Origin: a bacterium
Lineage (GTDB): Bacteria > Krumholzibacteriota > Krumholzibacteriia > LZORAL124-64-63
Assembly: GCA_016712675.1 (NCBI GenBank)
Contig: JADJQR010000001.1
Coordinates: 3,906,001-3,970,000 of the forward strand
DNA length: 64,000 nt
Reading direction: 5' to 3'
Shown here: one piece after another, positions 35,565 to 44,560 of the stretch
How the letters are laid out: the number at the start of each line of letters is the position of its first letter
Numbering within the stretch: position 1 is the first letter of the stretch
Translations under genes and position numbers: made by a program
The notes under the pieces: generated by a model
The model's database searches: none
The model's input: the letters and a program-made list of their open reading frames with translations, nothing else
Told to the model about the DNA's origin: nothing

Positions 35565-35914
35565 GTCCGCTCCTGACGTGCGCGGCAGGCGCCGCTGGGT
35601 TGGCTCAGTCACGACCCTGATACAGCAAGCGCCTTGCCACCTCGCGCATGCAGTCATGAACACGCCGTCGTGCAAGCAGTTGCCGCGCTGGCCACGATTG
35701 CGGCAGACCCACGCGCGGCCACGACCGTGTGGGGATTCCCTACGCTCATTCGCGATTTCCTACACGCCGCGCGCCGCGCGTCCTGCCTGCGCCGGCGCCG
35801 ATTGCGTCGACTCGGCCGATTCGCGCCTGCGGGCGCCGTTCCCGGACTTCCGCGCGTGCTGGTCCCTCTCTTGCAGTATGCGGGTGTCACGCACGCCGGA
35901 AGGAAGGCGATCCC
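35565..35914. other. Divergent intergenic region between sulfur-relay and qrc-like units
   Basis: No gene is supported in these 350 bp. It holds the sigma-54 promoter match at 35860-35875 for the plus-strand unit. The minus-strand promoter of the small membrane protein must also lie here, but no clear sigma-70 boxes are seen. Confidence 0.5.
35860..35875 (+). promoter_or_regulatory. Sigma-54 promoter of the qrc-like operon
   Basis: TGGTCCC-N4-TTGCA has TGG and C in the -24 box, a perfect TTGCA -12 box and exact GG-N10-GC spacing. It lies 39 bp before the ATG at 35915. The window's only sigma-54 activator is encoded at the far end of this locus (42618-43979), which supports direct regulation. 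Confidence 0.55.
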
Positions 35915-36844
35915 ATGCAATGCCCCTTTCTCCGCAAGCTGAATGTGAAGTACTGCGGCCTGTTCGGACAGAAGCGGATCCCGCTCAGCGCGGGCAACGA
36001 CGCGGCCGAGCGCTGCCTCAGCCACGGCTGGCGCGAATGCAAGCTGGCGCGCGAACAGGACTGGACCGGTGCTGCCCCCGATCGCTGTCCGCACCTCTGC
36101 GTCGAAGACGTGCACTACTGCGACCTGGCGCCCGTGCGCAAGCTGGTCCCCTGCAACAGGGCCGCCTCCTCGCGCTGTGGCGGCGACGGTCATCGCTATT
36201 GCGACCTCTACCTGGCGATGGCGGAACCGCACGCGCACGCGCGCGCCGCCGACACCGACGTCGACGGCATCCCGCTGCCCGACGACCTGGCTTACGCTCC
36301 CAACCATCTCTGGCTCGACCACGGCGACGGCCTGCGCGTACACATCGGGGTCGACGCGTTCTTCACGCGCACGCTCGGCAGCGTCGAGGCGGTCACCTTC
36401 CCGGCCCGCCGCGCCGCAGCGCGTCCCTCGGTGCAGCTGCGCGTGGGCGGCCTGGATCTCGAGATGGTCCTGCCCCTGGCATTGCGCGAGATCGAACCCA
36501 ACGCGCACCTGGCGGTCGCCCCGAGCGCGGTGTGCGACGACCCGTACGGCCGCGGCTGGCTCTTCGCCGGCGTGCCGGTCGCCGAGCCCGGGAGCGAGGT
36601 GGGGCCGGTCGAGGCCGGGCCGTTCCTGCGCGGCCCGGCTGCCCGCCGCTGGCTCTGTCGCGAGCGCGAGCGCCTGGACCGTTTCGTCCACGCCTGCCTC
36701 GACGAGCGACGCGCGGGTGATACGGGCCTGGCCACCGACGGCGGCCCCGCCGCCGACCGGCTGTCGGAAGTCCTCGATCGCCGCACCCTGGTGCGGCTCC
36801 ACCACGAATTCTTCGCACTGCGTGACGGAGGCCACAACGGGTGA
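35915..36844 (+). CDS. Cys-rich protein with glycine-cleavage-H-like domain
   Basis: This 309-residue protein starts at the ATG after GGAAGGAAGG. Residues 1-100 hold ten cysteines (C3, C14, C34, C42, C58, C62, C69, C80, C88, C96), suggesting iron-sulfur or zinc binding. Residues ~123-220 follow the GcvH order: YAPNHLWLDHGDGLRVHIGVDAFF, then VEAVTFP, a beta segment and APSAVCDDPYGRGWLF. The lipoyl-lysine position is not recognisable (RVGGLDLEMVLPLAL). It has no signal peptide or membrane segment. The gene overlaps the cytochrome start (GTGA). It may be an assembly or electron-transfer accessory of the Qrc-like complex. Confidence 0.68.
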   Translation: MQCPFLRKLNVKYCGLFGQKRIPLSAGNDAAERCLSHGWRECKLAREQDWTGAAPDRCPHLCVEDVHYCDLAPVRKLVPCNRAASSRCGGDGHRYCDLYLAMAEPHAHARAADTDVDGIPLPDDLAYAPNHLWLDHGDGLRVHIGVDAFFTRTLGSVEAVTFPARRAAARPSVQLRVGGLDLEMVLPLALREIEPNAHLAVAPSAVCDDPYGRGWLFAGVPVAEPGSEVGPVEAGPFLRGPAARRWLCRERERLDRFVHACLDERRAGDTGLATDGGPAADRLSEVLDRRTLVRLHHEFFALRDGGHNG

Positions 36845-37506
36845 CACACGACGACGACGGACTCCGGCCGCGGCTCGAGATCATCACCGCCACCACCGAC
36901 CCCAACGCCCGAAGCAGAAGCAGACGGATCGCGGGCGCGCTGTTCGTGGTCCTGGGCCTGGCCACGGGCCTGGCCGCCGGCTGGCTGGCCTTGCCGGCGC
37001 TCCTGTACGGCCGTCAGGAACAACCGCTCCCGTTCAACCACCTGGTCCATGTCGAGGCGGCTAGCATGTCCTGCGAGGCTTGCCACATCTTCGCCGTCGA
37101 CGGCAGCTTCCGCGGCATCCCCGCGACCGCCGGCTGCGTCGACTGCCACGCCGAGCAGCAGGGCGCTACCGAGGCGGAACGGATCCTGGTGGAGGAATAC
37201 ATCGCGACCGGGCGCGAAATCCCGTGGCTGGTCTACGCGCGCCAGCCCGACAACGTCTACTTCTCGCACGCGCCGCACGTGCGGCGGGCCGGGCTGGAGT
37301 GCCGGCGCTGCCACGGCGACCGCGGCACATCCACCGGGACGCCCCCCTACGAAGTCAACCGCATCACGGGCTACAGCCACGCCCTCTGGGGTCCGCGCAT
37401 CCAGGGCGGCGGCCCAAACGAGTGGGACTCGATGAAGATGAGCGACTGCGTGGACTGCCATGCCGCCAGCGGCGTGCAGGACCACTGCCTGATGTGCCAC
37501 AAGTGA
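36841..37506 (+). CDS. qrcA: QrcA-like membrane-anchored multihaem cytochrome c
   Basis: The start is a GTG at 36841 overlapping the previous stop. The 221-residue protein has one N-terminal membrane anchor (about residues 32-52) and five CxxCH motifs: CEACH, CVDCH, CRRCH, CVDCH and CLMCH. Spacing and the NHLVHVEAASMSCEACH start resemble the cytochrome c7/c3-like subunit of Qrc and of alternative complex III. In Qrc the periplasmic cytochrome accepts electrons for menaquinone reduction. Desulfovibrio QrcA has six haems, so one may be missing or bound differently. QrcB follows 37 bp later. Confidence 0.82.
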   Translation: MTHDDDGLRPRLEIITATTDPNARSRSRRIAGALFVVLGLATGLAAGWLALPALLYGRQEQPLPFNHLVHVEAASMSCEACHIFAVDGSFRGIPATAGCVDCHAEQQGATEAERILVEEYIATGREIPWLVYARQPDNVYFSHAPHVRRAGLECRRCHGDRGTSTGTPPYEVNRITGYSHALWGPRIQGGGPNEWDSMKMSDCVDCHAASGVQDHCLMCHK

Positions 37507-37543
37507 CTCCACAAGCGACGTCGCAACCGCGGAGGCCCCGGAC

Positions 37544-39760
37544 TTGACGATGGAACTGACCCGCCGCAGCCTGCTGAAGTTCATGGGCGGCGCCGTCGCG
37601 GGCGCCGTGCTGTCGCCGCTGCCGTGGAAGCTGCTGGACGACGCCTCGATCTGGACCCAGAACTCGTCGCTCATCGCGCGGGCCCCGCGCGGGCCCGTGA
37701 CCTGGCGCGACACCACCTGCACGCTGTGCCCGGTCGGGTGCGGCCTGCGCGCACGCCTGGTCGGCGAGGCGTTCGTCTCGGCCTGGTCGCGGCCTTCCCA
37801 TCCGGACGCCGGCGCCGCCTGCCCGCTCGGTTTCGCCCTGGCGCAGATGCGGTACCATCCGGCGCGCGTGCGCGGGGCCTGCGCCCGCGACGCGCGGAGC
37901 GCCGCTGCGCGGTGGAGGATGGTGGACGCCGACGCCACGGTGGCGGAGATCGGGCGCACCCTGGCCGACCTGCGCGCCGCCGGCCGCCTCGACCAGATGG
38001 CCGTGCTGGACCTGCGCCCCGACCGCGCGCTGTCGCTGCGGTACCGCGAGTTCCTGCAACGCCAGGGCGGCGGCCGCTACCTGGTGGCCCCGGACGCGTG
38101 GCAGGCGTCCGCTGCGGCGTTCACCGCGCTGGCGGGCTCCTCGCTGCTGGCGCCGGCGCCGGCGCCGTCCCGCGCGCGGGCCGTGCTCGCGTTCGGGACG
38201 CCGCTGGCGGACGACCCGCGCGGCCTGGCCCTGGCCCCGCGCGACGGCAGCTCCGGACGTCCGTACCACATCCAGGTCGACGCGACCGCGACGCCCACGG
38301 CCGCGCGCGCCGACCGCTGGCTGCCGGCGCGCCCCGGCAGCGAACTGCCGCTGGCGCTGGCGATCGCGCACGTGCTCGTCCGCGACGAACTGTCCGGCGA
38401 CGCGCGCGCCCTGGCCGCCGGCGCCGGCGGACCGGAAGGTTCGTTCGCCGAGCTGGTCGCCGACTTCGCGCCCGAGCGCGTGGCCGACGCCTGCGGACTG
38501 GCGCCGTCGGACATCCGCGCCACCGCGCACGAACTGGCGACCCACCGGCCGGCGCTGGTCCTGGGCGTGGGCGACCCTGGCGCCGGCCCCCTCGGCGCCG
38601 AGGAGGAGACGGCGATCTGGTGCCTGAGCGTGCTGCTGGGCGGACCGGGCGCCGGGGCGCCGCTCGCGCTACGCCCGTCCGCCACGGCGCTGTTCGGCGA
38701 GCCGGAGGCAGCCGCCACGGCGCTGTCCGAGGTGCCTGACGGCTCGCTCGAGCTGCTGCTGGTCGACGGCTCGTTCCCGGGTGCGCCGCTTTCGCCGGCA
38801 TTGCTGCGCCGCAAACTGCGCGGGCCGGACGCGCGCATCGTCGCGCTCAGCCCGTATGCCGGCGGCGCCGCCGGCGCGGGCGCCGACCTGCTCCTGCCCA
38901 CGCCCGCCCCGGGCGAATGGCTCGACGACGTCCCCCCGCCGGCGCTGGCCCCCGTCTCCTCCTACGCGTGGTCGCCGGTGGTCGCCGCGGCGCCTGACTG
39001 GGCCGTGCACGCGGCGGACTGGCTGGCCAGGCTCGAGGCCGCCTCGGGCCTGCAGCCGGACAGTGCCGACGGCAGCAGCGCCCATCGCGCCGGACTGGAG
39101 CGGCGGGCGGCGGCGCTGATGGCCGCCGGCAGCGGCGAGGTCCACGACCCGCGCGACGGGTCGACGCGCCCCCTGACGTCGCTTGCCGGCCCGGAGGAAC
39201 TGGTGACCGTGCTGGACTGCGGCGGCGCCTGGTCCGCTCCGGCTCTGGCGACCCCGGCCATCGCACTGCAGCTGCCAGGACACCGCAGCGCCCTGGCACT
39301 GCGGTGGCGCGCGCTGGCGGCCGGCCGCGCCGAGGCGCTGGCGGCCGCGGGACGCCCGCTCGTGCTGCTGCCCGGCGGCGGCCTGGCGACGACCGGCGGC
39401 GGCGTCGCCGCGCCGGTGCTCGCCAAGCTCGGTCGCGAGTCGGAACTGCTGCCCGACACGCGCACCGCTGCCGTCAGCCCGCGCACCGCCCGGCAACTGG
39501 GCCTGCGCGCCGGGACGCGGGCCGAGCTGGCCACCGCCGCCGGCACGCGCCATGTCGATGTCGTCCACGACGCCTCGCTGCCACCGGGCGTCGTGCGCGT
39601 GGCCACCGGTCCCGATCCCCTGGACCTGGGCGAAGCGCCGCGCGCCGATGCCGCAACCGGCCGCGACCTCGACGTACCGAGCCTGTGCGGGGCGGCGGAT
39701 CGTCCGGTCTGGCGCCTGGCCGGCGCCACCCTGAAGGAGGTGCGCCGTGCACGCGACTGA
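37544..39760 (+). CDS. qrcB: QrcB-like molybdopterin-oxidoreductase-fold protein
   Basis: The protein is 738 residues. A TTG at 37544 is 8 nt from GGAGG; the alternative ATG is at 37550. The N-terminus has a twin-arginine signal (TRRSLLKFMGGAVAGAVL), so it is exported folded. A cluster-like CTLCPVGCGL ... ACPLGF segment precedes the long molybdopterin-type body. Qrc B subunits keep this fold but carry no molybdenum cofactor, and here too the sequence is Ala/Gly-rich and degenerate in the cofactor regions I can judge. Its partners are encoded on either side. A polysulfide-reductase-type catalytic subunit is the alternative. Confidence 0.78.
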   Translation: MTMELTRRSLLKFMGGAVAGAVLSPLPWKLLDDASIWTQNSSLIARAPRGPVTWRDTTCTLCPVGCGLRARLVGEAFVSAWSRPSHPDAGAACPLGFALAQMRYHPARVRGACARDARSAAARWRMVDADATVAEIGRTLADLRAAGRLDQMAVLDLRPDRALSLRYREFLQRQGGGRYLVAPDAWQASAAAFTALAGSSLLAPAPAPSRARAVLAFGTPLADDPRGLALAPRDGSSGRPYHIQVDATATPTAARADRWLPARPGSELPLALAIAHVLVRDELSGDARALAAGAGGPEGSFAELVADFAPERVADACGLAPSDIRATAHELATHRPALVLGVGDPGAGPLGAEEETAIWCLSVLLGGPGAGAPLALRPSATALFGEPEAAATALSEVPDGSLELLLVDGSFPGAPLSPALLRRKLRGPDARIVALSPYAGGAAGAGADLLLPTPAPGEWLDDVPPPALAPVSSYAWSPVVAAAPDWAVHAADWLARLEAASGLQPDSADGSSAHRAGLERRAAALMAAGSGEVHDPRDGSTRPLTSLAGPEELVTVLDCGGAWSAPALATPAIALQLPGHRSALALRWRALAAGRAEALAAAGRPLVLLPGGGLATTGGGVAAPVLAKLGRESELLPDTRTAAVSPRTARQLGLRAGTRAELATAAGTRHVDVVHDASLPPGVVRVATGPDPLDLGEAPRADAATGRDLDVPSLCGAADRPVWRLAGATLKEVRRARD

Positions 39761-40538
39761 GAACACCGGCGCCCGCTATGCGATGGCCATCGACCTGGAC
39801 AAGTGCACGGGCTGCGGCGCCTGCATGGTGGCCTGCGCCGTCGAGAACAACGTCGCGGTGCCGCCGCCGGCGGCGGCCGCCAACCGCGGCCTGACCTGGA
39901 TGGCCGTGCACCGCACCGACAACGGGCAGGAATGGCCGGCCCACCGGCCCGTCTTCATCCCGATCCCCTGCCAGCAGTGCGAGCACGCGCCGTGCATCCA
40001 CGTCTGCCCCGTCACCGCGGTGCAGCTGGACGAGAGCACCGGCATCGTCGGGCAGGTCCCTGCCCGCTGCATGGGCTGCCGCTACTGCATGGCCGCCTGC
40101 CCGTACCACGCGCGCTACTTCAACTACTTCGACCCTACGTGGCCGGAGGGGCTCGAGGAGACCCTCAATCCCGACGTGGCCCCGCGCATGCGCGGCGTCG
40201 CCGAGAAGTGCAACTTCTGCCACGGGCGCCTCGACCGCGCCCGCGAACGGGCCGCCGCCGAGGGGCGGCCGGCCGACGAGGTCGTCGCCTACGTCCCGGC
40301 CTGCGTCGAGGCCTGCCCGCACGGCGCCATCACCTTCGGCGACAGCCGGGACCCCGCTTCGCCGATGGCGCAGCTCGCGCGTGATCCGCGCGCCTTCCGC
40401 CTGCTCGAGGCGCTGGGCACGGGCCCCAAGGTCACCTACCTGTCGGCCGACCCCGCGGTGCGGCGGGTCGGCCTGAGCCGCCTGGACATGGTCCGTGGCG
40501 CCACGGCCGTTACTGCCGACGGCGCGGAAGGAGCCTGA
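39747..40538 (+). CDS. qrcC: QrcC-like four-cluster ferredoxin subunit
   Basis: The start is a GTG at 39747 behind AAGGAGG, overlapping the QrcB stop by 14 bp. The 263-residue protein has four cysteine groups typical of NrfC/PsrB/QrcC proteins: CTGCGACMVAC, CQQCEHAPCIHVC, CMGCRYCMAAC and CNFCH...CVEAC. It would relay electrons between the multihaem/molybdopterin-like subunits and the NrfD-like membrane subunit. No signal peptide is present, so it is exported together with the Tat substrate QrcB. The QrcD gene follows 4 bp after the stop. Confidence 0.9.
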   Translation: MHATENTGARYAMAIDLDKCTGCGACMVACAVENNVAVPPPAAAANRGLTWMAVHRTDNGQEWPAHRPVFIPIPCQQCEHAPCIHVCPVTAVQLDESTGIVGQVPARCMGCRYCMAACPYHARYFNYFDPTWPEGLEETLNPDVAPRMRGVAEKCNFCHGRLDRARERAAAEGRPADEVVAYVPACVEACPHGAITFGDSRDPASPMAQLARDPRAFRLLEALGTGPKVTYLSADPAVRRVGLSRLDMVRGATAVTADGAEGA

Positions 40539-40542
40539 AGCC

Positions 40543-41787
40543 ATGGACCACCACCTGATTCCCCGCGGGCTCGATCGCGCGCCCCTGTCCCGCTTCCTGC
40601 TCTGGCTGCTGCCGTGGCTGGCGCTGTCGGTGTGGGGAGGCTGGGCCGCTGTGGCCCTGTTCCGTGACGGCCTCTACCACACGAACATGGACAACCGCTT
40701 CGCGTTCGGCCTGTGGATCATCTTCGACCTGGCGGTCATCGCCCTGGGCGCCGGCGCGTTCTTCCTCGGCTTCCTGACCTACCTCATGCGTCGACACGAG
40801 TTCCGGCAGGTCCTCAACACGGCGGTGATCGTGGGCTTCGTCTGCTACAGCGGGGCCATCGCCACGCTGGCCATCGACGTCGGCCAGCCCATCCGCGCCT
40901 GGTTCGCGTTCTGGCACGCCAATGTCCACTCGATGCTCACCGAGGTGACGTTCTGCATCACCTGCTACCTGGTGGTGCTGGCGATCGAGTACTTGCCGAT
41001 CGTCCTGAAGAACCGCAGCCTGCGCCCGGTGAAGGGAGCGCTTGTCCTCGAGGCCAACCTGCACCGCCTGATGATCGTGTTCGCCGGCGTCGGCGCCTTC
41101 CTGTCGTTCTTCCACCAGGGATCGCTGGGCGGGATGTTCGGCGTGCTGAACGGCCGGCCGTTCGCCTTCCGGGAGGGCGTCGGCATCTGGCCCAGCACCT
41201 TCTTCCTGTTCATCCTGTCGGCCATCGCGGCCGGCCCCTCGTTCATCATGCTGATCGTGATGACCGTCTCGCGCCTGTCGGGCAAGCGCCTGGTGGACCA
41301 ATTCGTCTATGCGCGCCTGGGGCGGATCTCGGGCATCCTCATGGCGGCCTATGCGCTGGCCAAGCTGGCCGACACCGTGGTCTGGATCTTCGTCACGCTG
41401 CCGGGCCTGGGCTTCGACGCCGCGGAATTCTACCGCCACGAGCTGTTCGGGACCTGGGTCCTGTTCCTGGAACTGACCGTCTTCGGTCTGCTGCCGGCGA
41501 CGATCCTGCTGAACCGCCGCCGCCTCGAGGACCGGCGCTGGCTGGTGGCCGGGGCCGTGCTGACCTGCCTGGGCGTCAGCTTCAACCGGTTCGTCTTCAC
41601 GCTGCAGACGCTGTCGGTGCCGACCATGTCCTTCGACCGCTTCATGATCTACTGGCCCTCGTGGCAGGAATGGGCGGTCGTGGCCGGGGTCGTGGCCTAC
41701 GGCGTGCTGCTCTATTCGTTCTCCTTCCGCTACCTCAACCTGTTCCCGCGCGAGCGGGAGCTCCAGCCCACAGTCGGGAGATCGTGA
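40543..41787 (+). CDS. qrcD: QrcD-like NrfD-family quinone-reducing membrane subunit
   Basis: The ATG at 40543 follows AAGGAG; the protein is 414 residues. About ten hydrophobic segments span the chain (for example FLLWLLPWLALSVWGGW, GLWIIFDLAVIALGAGAFFLGFL and VTFCITCYLVVLAIEYLPIV). FHQGSLGGMFGVLNGRP is typical of NrfD/PsrC/QrcD proteins that bind and reduce menaquinone. With QrcA-C it completes a Qrc-type complex. The next gene starts 1 bp past the stop. Confidence 0.9.
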   Translation: MDHHLIPRGLDRAPLSRFLLWLLPWLALSVWGGWAAVALFRDGLYHTNMDNRFAFGLWIIFDLAVIALGAGAFFLGFLTYLMRRHEFRQVLNTAVIVGFVCYSGAIATLAIDVGQPIRAWFAFWHANVHSMLTEVTFCITCYLVVLAIEYLPIVLKNRSLRPVKGALVLEANLHRLMIVFAGVGAFLSFFHQGSLGGMFGVLNGRPFAFREGVGIWPSTFFLFILSAIAAGPSFIMLIVMTVSRLSGKRLVDQFVYARLGRISGILMAAYALAKLADTVVWIFVTLPGLGFDAAEFYRHELFGTWVLFLELTVFGLLPATILLNRRRLEDRRWLVAGAVLTCLGVSFNRFVFTLQTLSVPTMSFDRFMIYWPSWQEWAVVAGVVAYGVLLYSFSFRYLNLFPRERELQPTVGRS

Positions 41788-41788
41788 C

Positions 41789-42610
41789 ATGCTGCCCTCC
41801 GCCTACGAATTCCACTGGGATGCCGGCCACCTCGTCTTCCTCGGCATCTTCTACGGGGTGCTGATGGTGGTCCTCGCCACCCTGGCCCGCGCGGCCATCC
41901 GCTCCAGGCGGGACCTGCGCCGCCGTCGCGAGGGCGATATCGCCTGGCACGAGGCGTTCGCCGACCTGACCGAGGAACGGCGTCACTGCCGCCACGCGTT
42001 CGACGGTGCCGCCTCCGGGCGCGTCTGTGACCACGGGTTCGCCTGCGACACCTGCGCAGGCCACGCCCGATTGGCGGCCGCCGGTGGCGGCGACGTGGTC
42101 GTCGCCCGCGGCCCCAGGGCTCCACGCGCCGGTGAGCGCCTGCACCACCGTGGCCACACCTGGGTCGAGGCCCGCGCCGACGGCACCTTCGACGTCGGGG
42201 TCGACGACATCCTGCGCAGCTGCGTCGGTCGCCCCGACCGCGTCACCGTGCCCGGCCCGGGCGAGCGCGTGCAGGCAGGCGCACCGGCGGCCGAACTGCA
42301 GCGCGGGCGCCTGCGCGCGCGGCTGGTCGCGCCGCTTACCGGAACCGTGGTTGCCACCGGTGACTACGAGGGAGGCAGGCTGTACCGCGTCCGGCCCCTG
42401 GACGGGGAGTGCCGCCTGGAAAACCTGCTGCGCCCCGCGGAAGCACAGGTCTGGCGGCTGCGCGAACTGGAGATGCTCCAGGCCCGGCTCGGCGCGCCAG
42501 GTGCAGCGACGGCGCTGGCCGACGGCGGCGAGCTGGTCGCCGACCTGATGCGTGCCTGCCCGGCGGCCGACTGGGACGCCATCATCGGCGATCTCTGCCT
42601 GGAACCCTGA
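41789..42610 (+). CDS. Membrane-anchored GcvH-like protein lacking the lipoyl lysine
   Basis: The protein is 273 residues. One membrane segment near the N-terminus (VFLGIFYGVLMVVLATLA) is followed by a basic linker and three to four cysteines (CRHAF, CDHGFACDTCAGH). A GcvH-like domain follows at about residues 112-205: GHTWVEARADGTFDVGVDDIL, VTVPGPGERVQAGAPAAEL, APLTGTVVATGDY. Where GcvH has the lipoylated Lys in ESVKA, this protein reads RGRLRAR, so lipoylation is unlikely. It is the last gene of the Qrc-like unit (1 bp after qrcD) and pairs with the first gene of the unit, which has a similar degenerate domain. Confidence 0.7.
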   Translation: MLPSAYEFHWDAGHLVFLGIFYGVLMVVLATLARAAIRSRRDLRRRREGDIAWHEAFADLTEERRHCRHAFDGAASGRVCDHGFACDTCAGHARLAAAGGGDVVVARGPRAPRAGERLHHRGHTWVEARADGTFDVGVDDILRSCVGRPDRVTVPGPGERVQAGAPAAELQRGRLRARLVAPLTGTVVATGDYEGGRLYRVRPLDGECRLENLLRPAEAQVWRLRELEMLQARLGAPGAATALADGGELVADLMRACPAADWDAIIGDLCLEP

Positions 42611-42617
42611 TCGCGGG

Positions 42618-43979
42618 TCACCGCGGGATGTTGTGCCGCCGGATCATGGCGTAGAGGGTCGAGCGGTCGACGCCCAGGATCTCGGCGGCCTGCTTGATGT
42701 TGCCGTCGGTCCGGTCGAGCACCGACTCGACCGCGTGCTTCTCGATCTGCGCCAGCGACATGCCGTCGGGCGCCGTCCACCGCGAGCCGTTGCCGCGCGG
42801 CGCCTGCGCCAGGAAGTCGAAGTCCGCGGTGTCCAGCACCTCGCCGCGCGCGGTGACGATCGCCCGCTCGACGGCGTTCTCCAGCTCCCGCACGTTGCCC
42901 GGCCAGTCGTGGTCCATCAGCAGCTTCAGCGCGGCCTTCGAGACCTCGCGCACCGGCTTGCCCGCCTCCAGAGCCAGGCGCTCGATGAAGTGGTTGACCA
43001 GCAGCGGGATGTCCTCGCGCCGCTCGGCCAGGCTCGGCAGCCTGATGTTGATGACGTTCAGGCGGTAGAACAGGTCCTCCCGGAAGTCGCCGTGTTCCAC
43101 CGCCTCCTGCAGGTTGCGGTTGGTGGCGGCGATCACGCGCGCCTCCATGGCGATCTCCTCGTTGCCGCCCAGCCGGAAGAACCGCCGCTCCTGCAACACC
43201 CGCAGCAGGTCCATCTGCAGCTTCGAGGAGATGTCGCCGATCTCGTCCAGGAAGATGGTGCCCTGCCCGGCGGCCTCGAACTTGCCGCGCTTGCGGGCCA
43301 CGGCGCCCGTGAACGCCCCCTTCTCGTGCCCGAACAGCTCGGACTCCAGCAGCGTCTCGGCCAGCGCGGCGCAGGAGACGCCGACGAACGGCCGGGAGGC
43401 CCGCCCGCCCGCGTCGTGCAGCGCCCGCGCGACCAGCTCCTTGCCCGTTCCGCTGGCACCCTGGATGAGCACGGTGCTGCGCTGGCTGGCCACGTCCTTG
43501 ATCAGGTCGAAGATGGCAAGCATCGCCGGGTTCTTGCTGATGATGTCCTGGAAGGTGTAGTGCCGGTTCAGGCGCTGGCGCAGGTAGAGGTTCTCGCGCT
43601 GCAGGTTCTTCACCTCGATGGTGCGCTTCACGAACAGCGAGATCTCCTCGGGGTTGCAGGGCTTGACCATGTACTCCTGCGCGCCCTCCTTGAGCGCGTT
43701 GATCGCGGTGTCGACCGTCGCGTAGGCGGTGATGATGACCACGGTCGCCTCGGGCTGCAGCTTGCGGATCTCGATCATGGTCTCGATGCCGCCGATGCCC
43801 GGCGGCATCTTCAGATCCAGAAAGTAGATGTCGTACGGGCAGGTGCGGGCCATCTCGACCGCTTCCCTGCCGGATGCCGCGATGTCCACGACATAGCCGT
43901 CCTCGCGCAGCCAGGCCGCCAGCGATTCGCGCATGGACACCTCGTCGTCCACGACCAGGATCTTCCAGGTGCTGTTCAT
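42618..43979 (-). CDS. NtrC-family sigma-54 response regulator
   Basis: This 453-residue protein starts with a receiver domain (ILVVDDEVSMRESL, phosphoacceptor D55 in FLDLKMP, ITAYAT, VKP). A sigma-54 AAA+ domain follows with Walker A GASGTGKELVA, the GAFTGA loop in ELFGHEKGAFTGA, and Walker B GTIFLDEIGD. A Fis-type HTH lies at the C-terminus (NIKQAAEILGVDRSTLYAMI). Its ATG overlaps the archaemetzincin stop, and the histidine kinase is the first gene of the same operon. It converges on the Qrc-like operon with an 8-bp gap. The sigma-54 promoter at 35860 is the most obvious target. Confidence 0.93.
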   Translation of the reverse strand: MNSTWKILVVDDEVSMRESLAAWLREDGYVVDIAASGREAVEMARTCPYDIYFLDLKMPPGIGGIETMIEIRKLQPEATVVIITAYATVDTAINALKEGAQEYMVKPCNPEEISLFVKRTIEVKNLQRENLYLRQRLNRHYTFQDIISKNPAMLAIFDLIKDVASQRSTVLIQGASGTGKELVARALHDAGGRASRPFVGVSCAALAETLLESELFGHEKGAFTGAVARKRGKFEAAGQGTIFLDEIGDISSKLQMDLLRVLQERRFFRLGGNEEIAMEARVIAATNRNLQEAVEHGDFREDLFYRLNVINIRLPSLAERREDIPLLVNHFIERLALEAGKPVREVSKAALKLLMDHDWPGNVRELENAVERAIVTARGEVLDTADFDFLAQAPRGNGSRWTAPDGMSLAQIEKHAVESVLDRTDGNIKQAAEILGVDRSTLYAMIRRHNIPR

Positions 43980-44560
43980 GTCCCGCTCCCTGCAGGGCCG
44001 TCGTTGCCGCCGGCCGCCTCCGCGCGCAGCACCCGCAGGCGCCGCACCAGCTCATCCGCGCAGGCGTCACAGAGCTCGCCGCGCTTGACGTCGATGTTCG
44101 TCACGTTGATCGAGAGCGACATGGTGCAGGCGCGGTCCGCGCAGTGCACCAGTCCAAACGTGTGCCCGAGTTCGTGCAGGACCTCCTTGAGGACCCGCTC
44201 CACGTACAGCGTTCCGTCCGGGGGCAGACCGTGGAACTCCTGCCGCAGCCGTGCCAGCGACAGGATCGCGGCCGGTCCGTTCACCTGGGCCTGCCCGAAG
44301 ATGAACGTCAGCATCGGGATGTAGATGTCGTGCCCGGTCACGACCAGCAGGCGCGTCGCCCCCCCCGGCAGGAGCGGCAGCGCCGCCCGCATCAGGGCCG
44401 TCGCATCGTGCTGCCCGCGTTTGGCGTCCCAGGCGCCGGCCGGCGTTTCCAGGGGCGGCAGGCGTCGTGTCTCGCAGGCGAAGTACGACGCCACGAACCC
44501 CTCGATGGTGTCCAGGTCACCGTCGCACACGCCCGCCACCGGCAGCAGGCAGATCAGCAT
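43976..44560 (-). CDS. Archaemetzincin-type zinc metallopeptidase
   Basis: This 194-residue protein carries the metzincin zinc motif HELGHTFGLVHC. The second zinc site of archaemetzincins follows in CTMSLSINVTNIDVKRGELCDAC (three Cys after the motif). The N-terminal LLVVTGHDIYIPMLTFIFGQAQVNG also matches the AmzA family. No signal peptide is present. It sits exactly between the histidine kinase (7-bp overlap) and the response regulator (ATGA overlap), an unusual place for a peptidase. It may trim or turn over a component of the regulatory pathway or of the Qrc-like complex; the substrate is unknown. Confidence 0.9.
   Translation of the reverse strand: MLICLLPVAGVCDGDLDTIEGFVASYFACETRRLPPLETPAGAWDAKRGQHDATALMRAALPLLPGGATRLLVVTGHDIYIPMLTFIFGQAQVNGPAAILSLARLRQEFHGLPPDGTLYVERVLKEVLHELGHTFGLVHCADRACTMSLSINVTNIDVKRGELCDACADELVRRLRVLRAEAAGGNDGPAGSGT

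Noticed and set aside
37544-40538. Alternative complex III instead of Qrc
   Set aside because: In ACIII the molybdopterin-like and ferredoxin parts are one ActB protein and ActD/E/F genes follow; here they are separate genes and those subunits are absent.
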